A DNA stretch of 64,000 nt from contig OY762464.1 in assembly GCA_963665765.1 (NCBI GenBank), forward strand, positions 1,364,001 to 1,428,000, written 5' to 3'. Shown here piece after piece: positions 52,033-60,397 of this stretch. This DNA is from Bin76 sp963665765 (GTDB lineage: Bacteria; Actinomycetota; Acidimicrobiia; Spongiisociales; ZC4RG35). Numbering within the stretch: the first letter of the stretch is position 1; every line of letters starts with the position of its first letter. The notes beneath the pieces are model-generated. The model was not told where the DNA came from. It saw nothing but the letters and a program-made list of their open reading frames with translations, and searched no databases. The position numbers were made by a program, and so were the translations under genes.

Positions 52033-52346
52033 CCGGATCCTTTTCCGCCAGGCCACCTCTTTTCCAGCCTCTCCGGCAAGATCGCATACACATATGGTCC
52101 TGCTTGAGCAACGCGCCGGAGTACCCCCTCCCAATTCGTCCTGAGCCTTCTGGCCATCTCGGATCCAGTCACGTTGGCATTGGTGAAGACGAACATGCGA
52201 AGGGTTGTCTCCTCCAAGATATCTGAGTGGTCATGCCAGATGGACTTGTCCTTGCTTATGACCACCCAACTTTCGCGATCCGCCCGCATGATCCACTCGG
52301 GATCAGCGATGAACTGGTCACTGCCATCCGGATAGAGATCCACCAT
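52029..52346 (-). CDS. PIN-like toxin (VapC45/DUF5615 type); true start unclear
   Basis: From ATG 52346 the frame gives 105 residues: MVDLYPDGSDQFIADPEWIM, SWVVISKDKSIWHD, MFVFTNANVTGSEMARRL, typical of PIN-like RNase toxins paired with DUF433 antitoxins. The same frame continues upstream to 52436 and encodes THLFLDRSLGRDVIASAIRD. This is the N-terminal strand with the first catalytic Asp (FLDRSLG), but no ATG, GTG or TTG lies in that stretch and the antitoxin stop TGA is in frame just before it. The toxin is either inactive (no FLDRSLG), started at a rare codon, or made by read-through of the antitoxin. Confidence 0.75.
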   Translation of the reverse strand: MVDLYPDGSDQFIADPEWIMRADRESWVVISKDKSIWHDHSDILEETTLRMFVFTNANVTGSEMARRLRTNWEGVLRRVAQAGPYVYAILPERLEKRWPGGKGSG

Positions 52347-52436
52347 GGGCAGCGCCCGGGCTCCCTGGTCACGTATCGCGGAGGCTATGACATCCCGTCC
52401 CAGGGAGCGATCAAGGAAAAGGTGGGTTGATCCGGT

Positions 52437-53168
52437 TCAGGCGGCTTGATGGGCTGGCCAGATGGCATGGAAAGCTTCAAAAATGTCGGTGGCAGGCACT
52501 CCATAGTCCTGTGCCAGGGACTCCACGGGCTCGCCGGCTTCAAAACGCGAGCGAACCACTGACAGCGGCGCGCTCCCATGTATAAACAGAGGATCTCCAC
52601 TGGCAACGTCGGGACGCGCCCGCAACAGTTTTCTGTCTGTTACCGGCAAGATCAGCTCATTCGCCCAAGCGCCGTCGAACGAAATCCTCTCCAGATACGC
52701 GACTATCACCTCGTGGAACACCCTCTGGCCGGTGTGGACGACTGTGAGCAACCTAAGTTGCCGATCCCCTTCGTTCCTGGCGTAGTCATACAACACCTGT
52801 GCACCATCGGTGTACAGTTTCTTGCCGGCCAAAGCGTATTCGAGTTCACCCTGATCGCTCAGAACTTCCAGGGCTTTGCGAATCCGCTGCATCGGCAAGC
52901 CGGTGCACCGAAAGGCCTGGACGACCGTGGCTTCCACCAGCCCTACGAAAGGGATGCGACGAGAGTCGCCCTTCAGGGGCTCGAAAGCGGTGATAACCGG
53001 GCCTTGGCGGACGGGGAGTTGTCCGGCGGGTCGACGCCGGTAACCGTATGCCCAGGTGGCGAGGGTGGATGGATGCATACCGACATAGCGGGCAACGTTG
53101 GCGGCCGAGTAGAGCCTCCGATCGAACCCTTTTGGGCCGGGTCCCAGTCGGAGATCACTCCCGGGCAA
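52437..53168 (-). CDS. DUF433 antitoxin with MerR-like HTH domain
   Basis: 243 residues from TTG 53168. An HTH (RRLYSAANVARYVGMHPSTL) is followed by a middle helical region and a C-terminal DUF433 domain (GDPLFIHGSAPLSVVRSRFE, VESLAQDYGVPATDIFEAFH), the usual antitoxin of PIN-like toxins. It binds the operon promoter and the toxin. The original start is probably ATG 53235, whose frame reads MTGKGETVGDSRFDRRLYSA. A 73-base insertion carrying a copy of 40 coding bases puts that ATG out of frame, so only the weaker TTG remains. Autoregulation is expected for the family. Confidence 0.75.
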   Translation of the reverse strand: MPGSDLRLGPGPKGFDRRLYSAANVARYVGMHPSTLATWAYGYRRRPAGQLPVRQGPVITAFEPLKGDSRRIPFVGLVEATVVQAFRCTGLPMQRIRKALEVLSDQGELEYALAGKKLYTDGAQVLYDYARNEGDRQLRLLTVVHTGQRVFHEVIVAYLERISFDGAWANELILPVTDRKLLRARPDVASGDPLFIHGSAPLSVVRSRFEAGEPVESLAQDYGVPATDIFEAFHAIWPAHQAA

Positions 53169-53201
53169 CGTTGGCGGCCGAGTAGAGCCTCCGATCGAAC
53201 C
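53089..53201. repeat. 40-base direct repeat disturbing the antitoxin 5' end
   Basis: Bases 53089-53128 and 53162-53201 are the same over 40 bases, starting CGGGCAACGTTGGCGGCC. Both encode FDRRLYSAANVAR on the minus strand. Thirty-three unrelated bases lie between them, giving a 73-base unit that is not a multiple of three. The ATG-led frame from 53235 stops at TGA just past the second copy. Confidence 0.85.
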
Positions 53202-53324
53202 TGCTGTCGCCGACAGTCTCGCCCTTTCCGGTCATAGCGAGGAGGATAGAAACGGCAGGAGCGGAATGAGGGAATCGAGCCCCCGCTCAGATCCGGAAAA
53301 ATCCGATGACTCCTGTCGGCCGAT

Positions 53325-53510
53325 CTAGCCGCAGCAGGTGTCCATGGTCTGATCCGACCAGGGATGATCGGAGGCGACCTCGCCCTTTGGCCGGCAATCG
53401 CGGCTCCCGCATTGGGAGCACACCCACACTTTGGGCGTTCTGGCCCCCGGGGGAACCAGCGACCGGTACTCGTGGTCGCAATCGGGACAAATAATCATCA
53501 GCACCGGCAC
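53325..53510 (-). CDS. Small zinc-ribbon protein (FmdB-like)
   Basis: 61 residues from GTG 53510, 2 bases behind the lyase stop. MIICPDCDHEYRSLV and VWVCSQCGSRDCR supply two CxxC pairs for one zinc, the FmdB/zinc-ribbon arrangement, and the end is DTCCG. Such small proteins often lie at the end of enzyme operons with unknown role. It is probably co-transcribed with the three enzymes upstream. Convergent partners are none; 124 bases separate it from the antitoxin region. Confidence 0.75.
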   Translation of the reverse strand: MPVLMIICPDCDHEYRSLVPPGARTPKVWVCSQCGSRDCRPKGEVASDHPWSDQTMDTCCG

Positions 53511-53512
53511 GG

Positions 53513-55018
53513 CTATCCCCCGGCAGTCTCAGAAGCGGCAGACAGCAACCGGGAGAGGGCGGCATCGGCCTGGGTGGAGACGGTTTGAGACCACTCTCTG
53601 GCCTGGGCAACCCGGCCGGAAACCGACCGGCAATGCTCCAATACCCGATCGGGCGAGCAGGAGCCGGCGCCACGCCGCCGATACAGCAGGTCTTCGGTGG
53701 TCACCGTCGAGGGCAGCCCGGCAACCCAGCGGGTCGCATCGCCTTCGATCCCCAGTTCCTGCGCGGCCGCAGCCAGGTGCGGGGCGGTGGGCCACGAGCG
53801 GCCCTCGGAGTCGGCGGCGGCTACTGCTCGGCCCACTATGCGATAGGCACTCCGGTAATCCAATCCATAACCAATCACCATCTGTTCAGCCAGGTCGGTG
53901 GCCCGGGAGAAATGGGCTCCGGCGGAGCGGGCCAGGGTCCCCCGATCAACTTCCATATCTGTGGACACTTGCCCGCCCAACCTGATCAACCGGGTGGCCA
54001 TTTCCACGGCTTCGATGACCTCGCCATAGGCGTACAGCCAGTTGTCGGTCCGAGCCGAGGGAGTTCGCTGGGTGGCCATCAGACTTACGGCCCTGCCAAT
54101 CAGCGTCCCGGCGCCGCCCCGGATCACCGCCAGGGAATAGGGGTTGCGTTTCTGAGGCAACAACACCGAAGCCCGGGAGGACGCGCCGGCCAGTTGCACA
54201 TAACCGAACTGGGGACTGGCGAAAATCTCCAAATCCTCTGCCAGTCGGTCGAGGGTCAACACCGCTTGAAACGCCGCCACTGCGGCGTCTATCAGGGCAT
54301 CGGCCGACCACATGCCATCTCGAATATGGGAGGTCGGACGATCAAAGCCCAACCGGGAGGCAAGTCGTTCCCGGTCGAGTGCAATGGTGGTTCCCCCCAC
54401 CCCGCCTGACCCGGCCGGGGACCGGTTCACCTGCAAGTGGCACGCCTGAATGCGTTCCAGATCACGGGTAGCCTGCTCGGCGAAGCCGGCCAGGTAGTAG
54501 CCGAAGGAGGAGGGCTGGGCCGGCTGCAAGTAGGTGGTGTCGTTCCAAACGGCTTCCGCCAACTCCCTGCCCCGGGCCGCCAATGTTTCCGCCAGATCCG
54601 CCACGGCCTCGTGCAGATCCACCAGCCTTTCCCGCAACGAGATGCGCAGAGCGATCCGGCCTGCTTCCCGACGGGTGCGACCGGTCGGCAACCACCCGGC
54701 CACCGGCCCCAATCGCTTTTCCAGTTCCCGCTCACGGCTGTTGTAGGCATCTCCGTACGTCGGGTCATAAGGAAAATCCTCCACCGAAGTGGACCAAAAA
54801 CCCAACAACTCCCGGCACAGAGCGGCGGCGGCGCCTTCGGGAAGCACTCCGATCTCATCCAATTCCAGCACATGAGCCAAGTCCGCCAGGCAAAGACCCC
54901 GATGCAAGAAGGCCGCGTCGGCCAACTCCAAGGCATACCCGGCCTCCACCAAATGGGGCGATGGACCCGAGCCCAGTCGGCCGTTCGATCCCAGATACCC
55001 CTCGGGCGCCTTCGTCAT
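53513..55018 (-). CDS. Fumarase/aspartase-superfamily lyase (argininosuccinate lyase-like)
   Basis: 501 residues. The superfamily signature is SSRASVLLPQKRNPYSLAVI, a variant of 'GSSxMPxKxNP'. FPYDPTYGDAYNSRERELEK near the N-terminus and GYYLAGFAEQATRDLERI match argininosuccinate lyase regions. Changes in the signature (LLPQKRNP) and lack of an arg operon suggest a different substrate with an N- or O-succinyl-like group. It would cleave a C-N bond releasing fumarate or an analogue. ATG 55018 overlaps the stop of the PLP gene (ATGA). It is one of two superfamily members in this operon. Confidence 0.78.
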   Translation of the reverse strand: MTKAPEGYLGSNGRLGSGPSPHLVEAGYALELADAAFLHRGLCLADLAHVLELDEIGVLPEGAAAALCRELLGFWSTSVEDFPYDPTYGDAYNSRERELEKRLGPVAGWLPTGRTRREAGRIALRISLRERLVDLHEAVADLAETLAARGRELAEAVWNDTTYLQPAQPSSFGYYLAGFAEQATRDLERIQACHLQVNRSPAGSGGVGGTTIALDRERLASRLGFDRPTSHIRDGMWSADALIDAAVAAFQAVLTLDRLAEDLEIFASPQFGYVQLAGASSRASVLLPQKRNPYSLAVIRGGAGTLIGRAVSLMATQRTPSARTDNWLYAYGEVIEAVEMATRLIRLGGQVSTDMEVDRGTLARSAGAHFSRATDLAEQMVIGYGLDYRSAYRIVGRAVAAADSEGRSWPTAPHLAAAAQELGIEGDATRWVAGLPSTVTTEDLLYRRRGAGSCSPDRVLEHCRSVSGRVAQAREWSQTVSTQADAALSRLLSAASETAGG

Positions 55019-55959
55019 GTCAGGGGACTCCCGGCAAACAGGCCGGGGGCGCCCCCGGTCACCAAAAACACCACCGGCCCCTCCACCTCATCGGCCCGTT
55101 CGGCCAGGGCCGCCAGGGCCGGGGCGCCAAACTCGTGATCCAACAAGACCCCTTCGGCGTTGATCATCAACCGGGCGGCGGCTTCGACCCGGGCCGGATC
55201 GGGACTCAGGCCATCCAACACCGTCCACTCCACCTCCGGGCGGACATCGACTTCCAAAAGATCGAGCGCCGCGTCGGACATGGCGGCGATGCGCTGCCGG
55301 CACTCCTCCACAGACCGGTGCACCGAGAGGCCCACAATGTGTCTTCGGTTCTGGCCCGGCCTACGGTGTCCGGCCACCAAACCGGCCTGGGTACCGCCTG
55401 ATCCGGTGGCCAACCAGATGGTGGACGCCTCGACGGCTCGGCAGGCCAACTGGGTATCCAACTCGTCAACCGCCGTCACGTATCCCAGAGCCCCAACCGG
55501 TTCGGCCCCTCCCCGGCCGACCGTATAGGGCCGATGGCCGCGCTCCCGAAGTTGTGAAGAAACCGAGGCCAGCACCGGATCAACCGAGGGCCGCGCCGGG
55601 TCACCGGTAAAGGTGATGACCACCCCCGGCAATTGGCTCAGGAGCCGAAAACAACCGACCGGCGGCGGGTTCTTGGCGCCGAACAAGACCACCTCCACCT
55701 GCAGGCCTCGGCTGAGGGCGGCTATGGCCGCCAGGAGCACCCAATTGGAACCGGGACCACCACCCGTTACGAAATAGTCGGCATCCCGGGCCAAAGCGTC
55801 TCCTATCAGATAATCCAAGGGCCGGGCCTTGTTCCCACCCGGGCCCAAGCCGGTGAGATCGTCCCGCTTGAGCCACACTTGCACCCCCAAAGACTCGGAC
55901 AACCGAGGCGCCGCCCGGAGGGGGGTGGGAAGGGTGGCCACCGCCACCCGGGGGATCAA
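55015..55959 (-). CDS. PLP-dependent D-cysteine desulfhydrase/ACC deaminase-like enzyme
   Basis: 314 residues from TTG 55959, overlapping the upstream lyase stop. TPLRAAPRLSESLGVQVWLK leads to RDDLTGLGPGGNKARPLDYL, where the lysine after GGN binds PLP as in ACC deaminase and D-cysteine desulfhydrase. GGGPGSNWVLLAAIAA and WLATGSGGTQAGLVAG complete the phosphate site. It would perform deamination or beta-elimination of a small amino acid. The GTG at 55947 is an alternative start. It is the middle gene between two lyases, so product and substrate are probably shared. Confidence 0.82.
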   Translation of the reverse strand: MIPRVAVATLPTPLRAAPRLSESLGVQVWLKRDDLTGLGPGGNKARPLDYLIGDALARDADYFVTGGGPGSNWVLLAAIAALSRGLQVEVVLFGAKNPPPVGCFRLLSQLPGVVITFTGDPARPSVDPVLASVSSQLRERGHRPYTVGRGGAEPVGALGYVTAVDELDTQLACRAVEASTIWLATGSGGTQAGLVAGHRRPGQNRRHIVGLSVHRSVEECRQRIAAMSDAALDLLEVDVRPEVEWTVLDGLSPDPARVEAAARLMINAEGVLLDHEFGAPALAALAERADEVEGPVVFLVTGGAPGLFAGSPLT

Positions 55960-57302
55960 GCCCTCTCTCCCAACACCCGATCCACGAAGTCCGGGGCCGC
56001 CCCCAGCACCTTGTCCAGATCGAAAAGGCCTTCTATCCCCGGGCGGTCCAGATGCGCCGTGACTCTCCGGTCGGCCAGCAGGGCCTCCACAAACCCCATC
56101 CCCGACTCCACGCCCTTCATGGCGGCCTCGTAGACGACGTCGTGGGCGGTGTGCTTGCCGATCCGGTCGGCCAGGGACCGCATCACCGGTTCGGCGAAAA
56201 CGAATCCCTGCCGAGCCTCGATGTTTTCCATCATCCGTTCTCGATCCACCACCAGCCCCTCCAGCAGGACGGTGGCGAAACCCGTGGCCGCCAAGGTCAT
56301 GGAGCATGCCTGCGGCAAGGCCACCCACTCCGCTTTCCAAGACCGGCCGTCCCGCTCGTGCAACTGGATCATGGCCTCGGTCATAACCGCGGCCTGCGCC
56401 CTCACCAGACGGGCCAACGTGTCCAGGTGCTCGGAAAACTCCGGGTTGCGCTTCTGGGGCATGGTGATACTGCCCACCGTCCCCGGAATGAACGGCTCCC
56501 TCACCTCTCCCAGTTCCAAGCGCTGCAATTCCATGATCTCGTTCCCGATCTTGGCGATGGTGGTGGCCACCATGGCCAGCACCAGCACAAACTCCGCCGG
56601 GCGGTCTCGGCTGGTGATCCACGAGATGGCGGGAACCCCCAGGCCCAGGCGAGCCGCAAACGCCTCCAGAAGAGGCCCCGCCTCCTTCACCCAGAACTCC
56701 ATGGTGCCCAGCGCCCCACCCAGTTGCACCACCTCCCATCTCTTTTTACCCTCCCGGAGACGTTGGCGGTGACGAGCGATCTCGTCGGCCCACACCGCCG
56801 CCTTGAAACCGAACGAAATGGGGAGGCCCGGCTGAGCATGGGTCCGCCCCAGCATGGGGGTGGTGCGATGGGTGGCTGCGTGGCCCCGGGTCGCCTGCTC
56901 CAGCCGAGCCAAGTCCCGCTCCAAGAGATCTCCCACCTTTTGCATCACCAGGGCCGTCCAGGTGTCGCTCACATCCTGGACAGTGGCGCCGTAGTACACC
57001 CATTCCCGCACCTCCTCGGGAAGATCCTCCCGCAAGACCCGGATCAGACCGAGCGTGGAATGACCGGTTGCTCTGGTTCCCTCCGCCACCCGACCCAGAT
57101 CGAGTTCCATCCCATCCAGGTGGGTCCGAATGGTCCGGGCGGCCGACTCCGGCACCAACCCCACCTCGGCTTGTGCCTCGGCCAAACCCGCCAGAATTTG
57201 TAGCCAGGAAGAGAAGCGAGCCTCCTCTCCCAGTAGGTTCCTTCCCTCCTCGGACGCCCACAGATGCCCGTAGACCGTGGAGTCCCCCAGATAGATGCTC
57301 AT
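55956..57302 (-). CDS. Fumarase/aspartase-superfamily lyase (adenylosuccinate lyase-like)
   Basis: 448 residues. Region 1 is GATVQDVSDTWTALVMQKVG, region 2 MLGRTHAQPGLPISFGFKAA (catalytic His) and region 3 GTVGSITMPQKRNPEFSEHL (signature, SxxMPxKxNP, with the catalytic serine). The pattern resembles adenylosuccinate lyase and 3-carboxy-cis,cis-muconate cycloisomerase; the C-terminal helical domain is PurB-like. Absence of purine genes around it suggests a catabolic or secondary role. ATG 57302 overlaps the stop of the unknown gene upstream (ATGA). Its own stop overlaps the PLP gene. Confidence 0.85.
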   Translation of the reverse strand: MSIYLGDSTVYGHLWASEEGRNLLGEEARFSSWLQILAGLAEAQAEVGLVPESAARTIRTHLDGMELDLGRVAEGTRATGHSTLGLIRVLREDLPEEVREWVYYGATVQDVSDTWTALVMQKVGDLLERDLARLEQATRGHAATHRTTPMLGRTHAQPGLPISFGFKAAVWADEIARHRQRLREGKKRWEVVQLGGALGTMEFWVKEAGPLLEAFAARLGLGVPAISWITSRDRPAEFVLVLAMVATTIAKIGNEIMELQRLELGEVREPFIPGTVGSITMPQKRNPEFSEHLDTLARLVRAQAAVMTEAMIQLHERDGRSWKAEWVALPQACSMTLAATGFATVLLEGLVVDRERMMENIEARQGFVFAEPVMRSLADRIGKHTAHDVVYEAAMKGVESGMGFVEALLADRRVTAHLDRPGIEGLFDLDKVLGAAPDFVDRVLGERA

Positions 57303-58216
57303 CCTACGGCAACGGCTACCTGATCAACTCCGGCCAGCCACCGCAGCGCCTTCCGAACCTCATCGAGGTTGGCGCCCCACGGCACCACCGCTCGCCCGCC
57401 GGAAAACTCGGTTCCCCGCTCCAGCATGCAACACTTGATCAGCCAAGCGCCCTCCGGATCGGCTCCTTCCACCCGTTTCCGAGGACAGATGTCCACCTGG
57501 GGAGGCTCGTCGCCGTAAAAGTGACGATGGAACTGCATCGACCGCTCGCACCCGATCATCACCCAGTCTGCTCGAGTAGCGGGTCGGGTGTCGAGAAAGG
57601 ACAGGTCGCTCGGCATTTCCAGTCCGGCGCCGCGACAGGGCACCAGATAGGTTTCGGCGGGCGCCCGCTCCGCCAGATCGGAAAAGGTGACCGCCTCCAG
57701 CACCAATTCGATAGGGGGCAGGTCCTCATCGAAGGCCACCACCTGCTGCGCTTGAGTCAGCAGCTTGGGTGGTTCGGGTGGGGTTACCTCCGTCACATGG
57801 ATCGGGATGGGCGCCGGCTCCCAGATGAAGTTGATGTGTTCATACATGCCTTTCACCAAATATGCCGATACCCCCGGTCGGCTGTGTCGGCGGGCGGCGT
57901 CGGCCAAGGCGGTGGCGTTGCCACAATCCGTGGTGGGGTCTTCAACCAACCTGGTTTGCTCGGGACCGGACCACACCGCCACATCCACCACCGGCACGAA
58001 AAGATCGTCGGACGGCGCCCGGGACACCGCCGCCAATCCCACCTCGTCCCCGTGAACGAGTCCCACATAGTCGGTGCGCCGGTAAACCTCCCGCCCCATG
58101 AGGTATTCCATCATGAAATCCGGGTCAGGCGTGCGATCGATGTGTTGCACCGACAACCCACGGTAAGGATGGGCCCTTGCGTTGGGTGAAGGCCTCTCAG
58201 CTGACGCCATCAGCAT
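57299..58216 (-). CDS. Conserved-looking protein of unknown function in the lyase operon
   Basis: 305 residues, no signal peptide or membrane segment. I do not recognise it. Parts look structured and enzyme-like: VYRRTDYVGLVHGDEVGLAA, YLVKGMYEHINFIWEPAPIP, DWVMIGCERSMQFHRHFYGD and WLIKCCMLERGTEF, with paired cysteines and several His that could bind a metal. It is the first gene of a coupled unit (overlap ATGA with the adenylosuccinate lyase-like gene), so it probably takes part in the same pathway. ATG 58216 and an ATG two codons later are both possible. Confidence 0.7.
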   Translation of the reverse strand: MLMASAERPSPNARAHPYRGLSVQHIDRTPDPDFMMEYLMGREVYRRTDYVGLVHGDEVGLAAVSRAPSDDLFVPVVDVAVWSGPEQTRLVEDPTTDCGNATALADAARRHSRPGVSAYLVKGMYEHINFIWEPAPIPIHVTEVTPPEPPKLLTQAQQVVAFDEDLPPIELVLEAVTFSDLAERAPAETYLVPCRGAGLEMPSDLSFLDTRPATRADWVMIGCERSMQFHRHFYGDEPPQVDICPRKRVEGADPEGAWLIKCCMLERGTEFSGGRAVVPWGANLDEVRKALRWLAGVDQVAVAVG

Positions 58217-58249
58217 ATTCCCTGGTAGCGGTAAGACTCAAAGTGTAAT

Positions 58250-58280
58250 GGGGAGGCCATCCTTGCCGAATGACCTCCCC
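58250..58280 (-). terminator. Hairpin after the MetE-core gene
   Basis: GGGGAGGTCAT pairs with ATGGCCTCCCC on the transcribed strand (11 bases, one wobble) around a 9-base loop, 22 bases past the stop at 58302. There is only a weak U-stretch, so termination may be partial. It separates the MetE-core gene from the lyase operon. Confidence 0.55.
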
Positions 58281-58301
58281 CGAATTGCGAAAGTCAGGCG
58301 G

Positions 58302-59411
58302 TTAGCCGCCGATCTCTTTCCGAACGATCTCGGCGCCTGACGCCAAGGCGTGCAGTTTGTCCACGGCGATGTAGCGCTGCAAGAGGATCAACCCGCAGTC
58401 CGTGGTCACTCCCAGCTTGTCGGCCGGAACGTACTCCAAGAGTCGCCGGATCCGATCGGCCACCTGCTCGGCTGTCTCGGTGATGGTCGACTTGACGTCG
58501 ATTACTCCCGCCCAGAAGCTCACGTTGTCCGGCAGCGGATGTTCCTTGATCACTTCCAGGCCTGATAGGTCATCGGAACGCCGACCGCAACTCTCCAGGT
58601 TGAGCACATTGAAGTTGCCGCCATAGGCTTGGGGAACGATGGAAGCGGTGGCCGCGGGGGCGCCGCCCTGGCGGATGGTCAGATCGAAGATCTCTCCGGC
58701 AGCCGCCGTCTCATCGGGGTAATACGCGGGCGTGCCGCCCCAGTTGCCCCAACAGACATGCACGATGATCTGGGCGTTCTTCACACCCTCGACGGCCCGG
58801 TTGAAAGCCTCGATAGCCCAGTCCTCATAGAAATATGGCCAGGTGAACTCGTCCAGCTGGATGAAGTCGATCCCCATGGCGTCCACTTCCAGGATGTCCT
58901 CGTTGATGGCCGCGGCGATCGCCATCGCCCGGTCGGCGGGGGCGTCATAGAAGAGGTCGTTGGTGGCCTGGGCAAGCACCTGAATTCCGGTGTATTGGAT
59001 CTTGGTCGGCTTGTTCGTGGCCCTTGTGAGCGCGCGAGCCTGTTCCACCATGATTGCCCCGCGCCGCTTCACTTCCTGGGTGAGGGTCCCGGCATGAAGG
59101 CGGCTGTAGATCGGAAACCCGAGGAATCCACCCTTCAGGTCGTAGCCGAGGCGCTTGTAGTAGTAGTAAAGCGCCTGATCCGCATAGTTGTCTCCATGAA
59201 GACGGCCATCGGTGATGATGTCCAACCCGGCGTTTTCCTGATCGGTGGCCAACGACGCCATGGCGTCCTCCAAGGCTTCTCTGACAAAAGAGTCGGGTGG
59301 TTCCTGGTCGCCTGTCCACTCACGCGCCACATGTGCATCCCACCAGCGCGGATTGGGGTAGTTGCCCACCATCGAGGTGGGGATGGTTACCTCTTGGCCT
59401 CTAATCTGCAT
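58302..59411 (-). CDS. Cobalamin-independent methionine synthase family protein (catalytic core only)
   Basis: 369 residues of the MetE C-terminal/UROD-like barrel. Zinc ligands are in IIVHVCWGNWGG (His and Cys, HxC) and TTDCGLILLQRY (Cys). DGRLHGDNYADQALYYYYKR at the N-terminus binds substrate. There is no N-terminal MetE duplicate, so it is about half the length of MetE, like core-MetE and many uncharacterised methyltransferases. It would transfer a methyl group to or from a thiol. It precedes the lyase operon on the same strand. A MetE-core role in methionine synthesis with a corrinoid or folate donor is possible. Confidence 0.82.
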   Translation of the reverse strand: MQIRGQEVTIPTSMVGNYPNPRWWDAHVAREWTGDQEPPDSFVREALEDAMASLATDQENAGLDIITDGRLHGDNYADQALYYYYKRLGYDLKGGFLGFPIYSRLHAGTLTQEVKRRGAIMVEQARALTRATNKPTKIQYTGIQVLAQATNDLFYDAPADRAMAIAAAINEDILEVDAMGIDFIQLDEFTWPYFYEDWAIEAFNRAVEGVKNAQIIVHVCWGNWGGTPAYYPDETAAAGEIFDLTIRQGGAPAATASIVPQAYGGNFNVLNLESCGRRSDDLSGLEVIKEHPLPDNVSFWAGVIDVKSTITETAEQVADRIRRLLEYVPADKLGVTTDCGLILLQRYIAVDKLHALASGAEIVRKEIGG

Positions 59412-59597
59412 AGCTTCTCCTTTTCAGCTGGAAGCCGGTTCCACTTCGTTTTGCCCGGCAACCATCGTTCGCTTCGCCTTCGAAAGCCTGTTTGACTTAA
59501 GAGCCCACCTCCTTATGCCCAGGTTCTACGCATCCTACCAAAGCGGGCAGATTCAAAGTCCTGGAACGCCGATTGCCGGACCATCTGCGGCGATCGT

Positions 59598-60323
59598 TCA
59601 CTTGACCGTCCAGCCCCCGTCCACCACCAAGCCATGGCCGGTCATGTAGGACATCTGATCGGAGGCCAGAGCCGAGATAGCGTTGGCGATGTCTTCGGGC
59701 TGGGCCACCCTTCCCACCGGGATACGGGATTCGATGGCGGCTCTCAACTCGGGCTGGTCGAGGCGCCACGCGGTCATGGGAGTCTCCGTCATCCCCGGAC
59801 AAACCGCATTGGAACGGATACCATCGGCCGCATAATCCACCGCGATCGATTTAGCCAGCAGCAGAGCCGCTCCCTTGGAGATGGAGTAGGCGGCCCTTCC
59901 GGGAAAGGGTACCAGGGCGGCCACGGAAGCCACGGTGATGATGTGTCCCGACCGGCGAGGAATCATGGACAAAAGTGCCTGTCGGGAACACAGATACAGA
60001 CCTCGCACATTCACGGCCACCACCCGATCCCACTCCGACAGGGGAGTCTCGTGCAAGCGGGTGGCTTGAGCCGACCCCGTTATTCCGGCGTTGTTGACCA
60101 ACAGGTCCACCGGGCCCAGCCGGTCCTCCACTGCCGCAAACGCCTTTTTCACCTGCTCCGGGTCGGAGACGTCGGCCCGAATGCCTACTCCCTCCCCGGC
60201 CGCGGTGGCGGCCCGATCTCCGTCCAGATCAAACACCCCCAGTTCGAACCCATCCTTTCGGAGCCTCCGGCAGGTGGCCCATCCGATCCCTGCTCCTCCA
60301 CCGGTGACCACCGCTACCCCCAT
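59598..60323 (-). CDS. SDR-family dehydrogenase/reductase
   Basis: 241 residues. NAD(P) site VVTGGGAGIGWATCRRL, NNAGITGS, catalytic Ser in VASVAALVPFPGRAAYSISK (S...YxxxK), and VCPGMTETPM. The acidic residue after the second strand (GVFDLDGD) favours NAD(H). It has a full short-chain dehydrogenase length. Its start lies 74 bases from the divergent SDR gene at 60398, so the gap holds both promoters. Substrate unknown; the acyl-CoA enzymes nearby suggest a hydroxyacyl or alcohol intermediate. Confidence 0.88.
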   Translation of the reverse strand: MGVAVVTGGGAGIGWATCRRLRKDGFELGVFDLDGDRAATAAGEGVGIRADVSDPEQVKKAFAAVEDRLGPVDLLVNNAGITGSAQATRLHETPLSEWDRVVAVNVRGLYLCSRQALLSMIPRRSGHIITVASVAALVPFPGRAAYSISKGAALLLAKSIAVDYAADGIRSNAVCPGMTETPMTAWRLDQPELRAAIESRIPVGRVAQPEDIANAISALASDQMSYMTGHGLVVDGGWTVK

Positions 60324-60397
60324 GGTCCGGCCTCCCGGTCGCCCCTCTCCTTTTGTTCAATATTCATAGGCGCCCTTCCGAGGTTTAGAATCGCTTC

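Noticed and set aside
55960..56739. Long upstream extension of the PLP desulfhydrase frame
   Set aside because: It is the adenylosuccinate lyase-like gene in another frame (Gly/His/Arg-rich); the PLP domain begins at the TTG overlapping that gene's stop.
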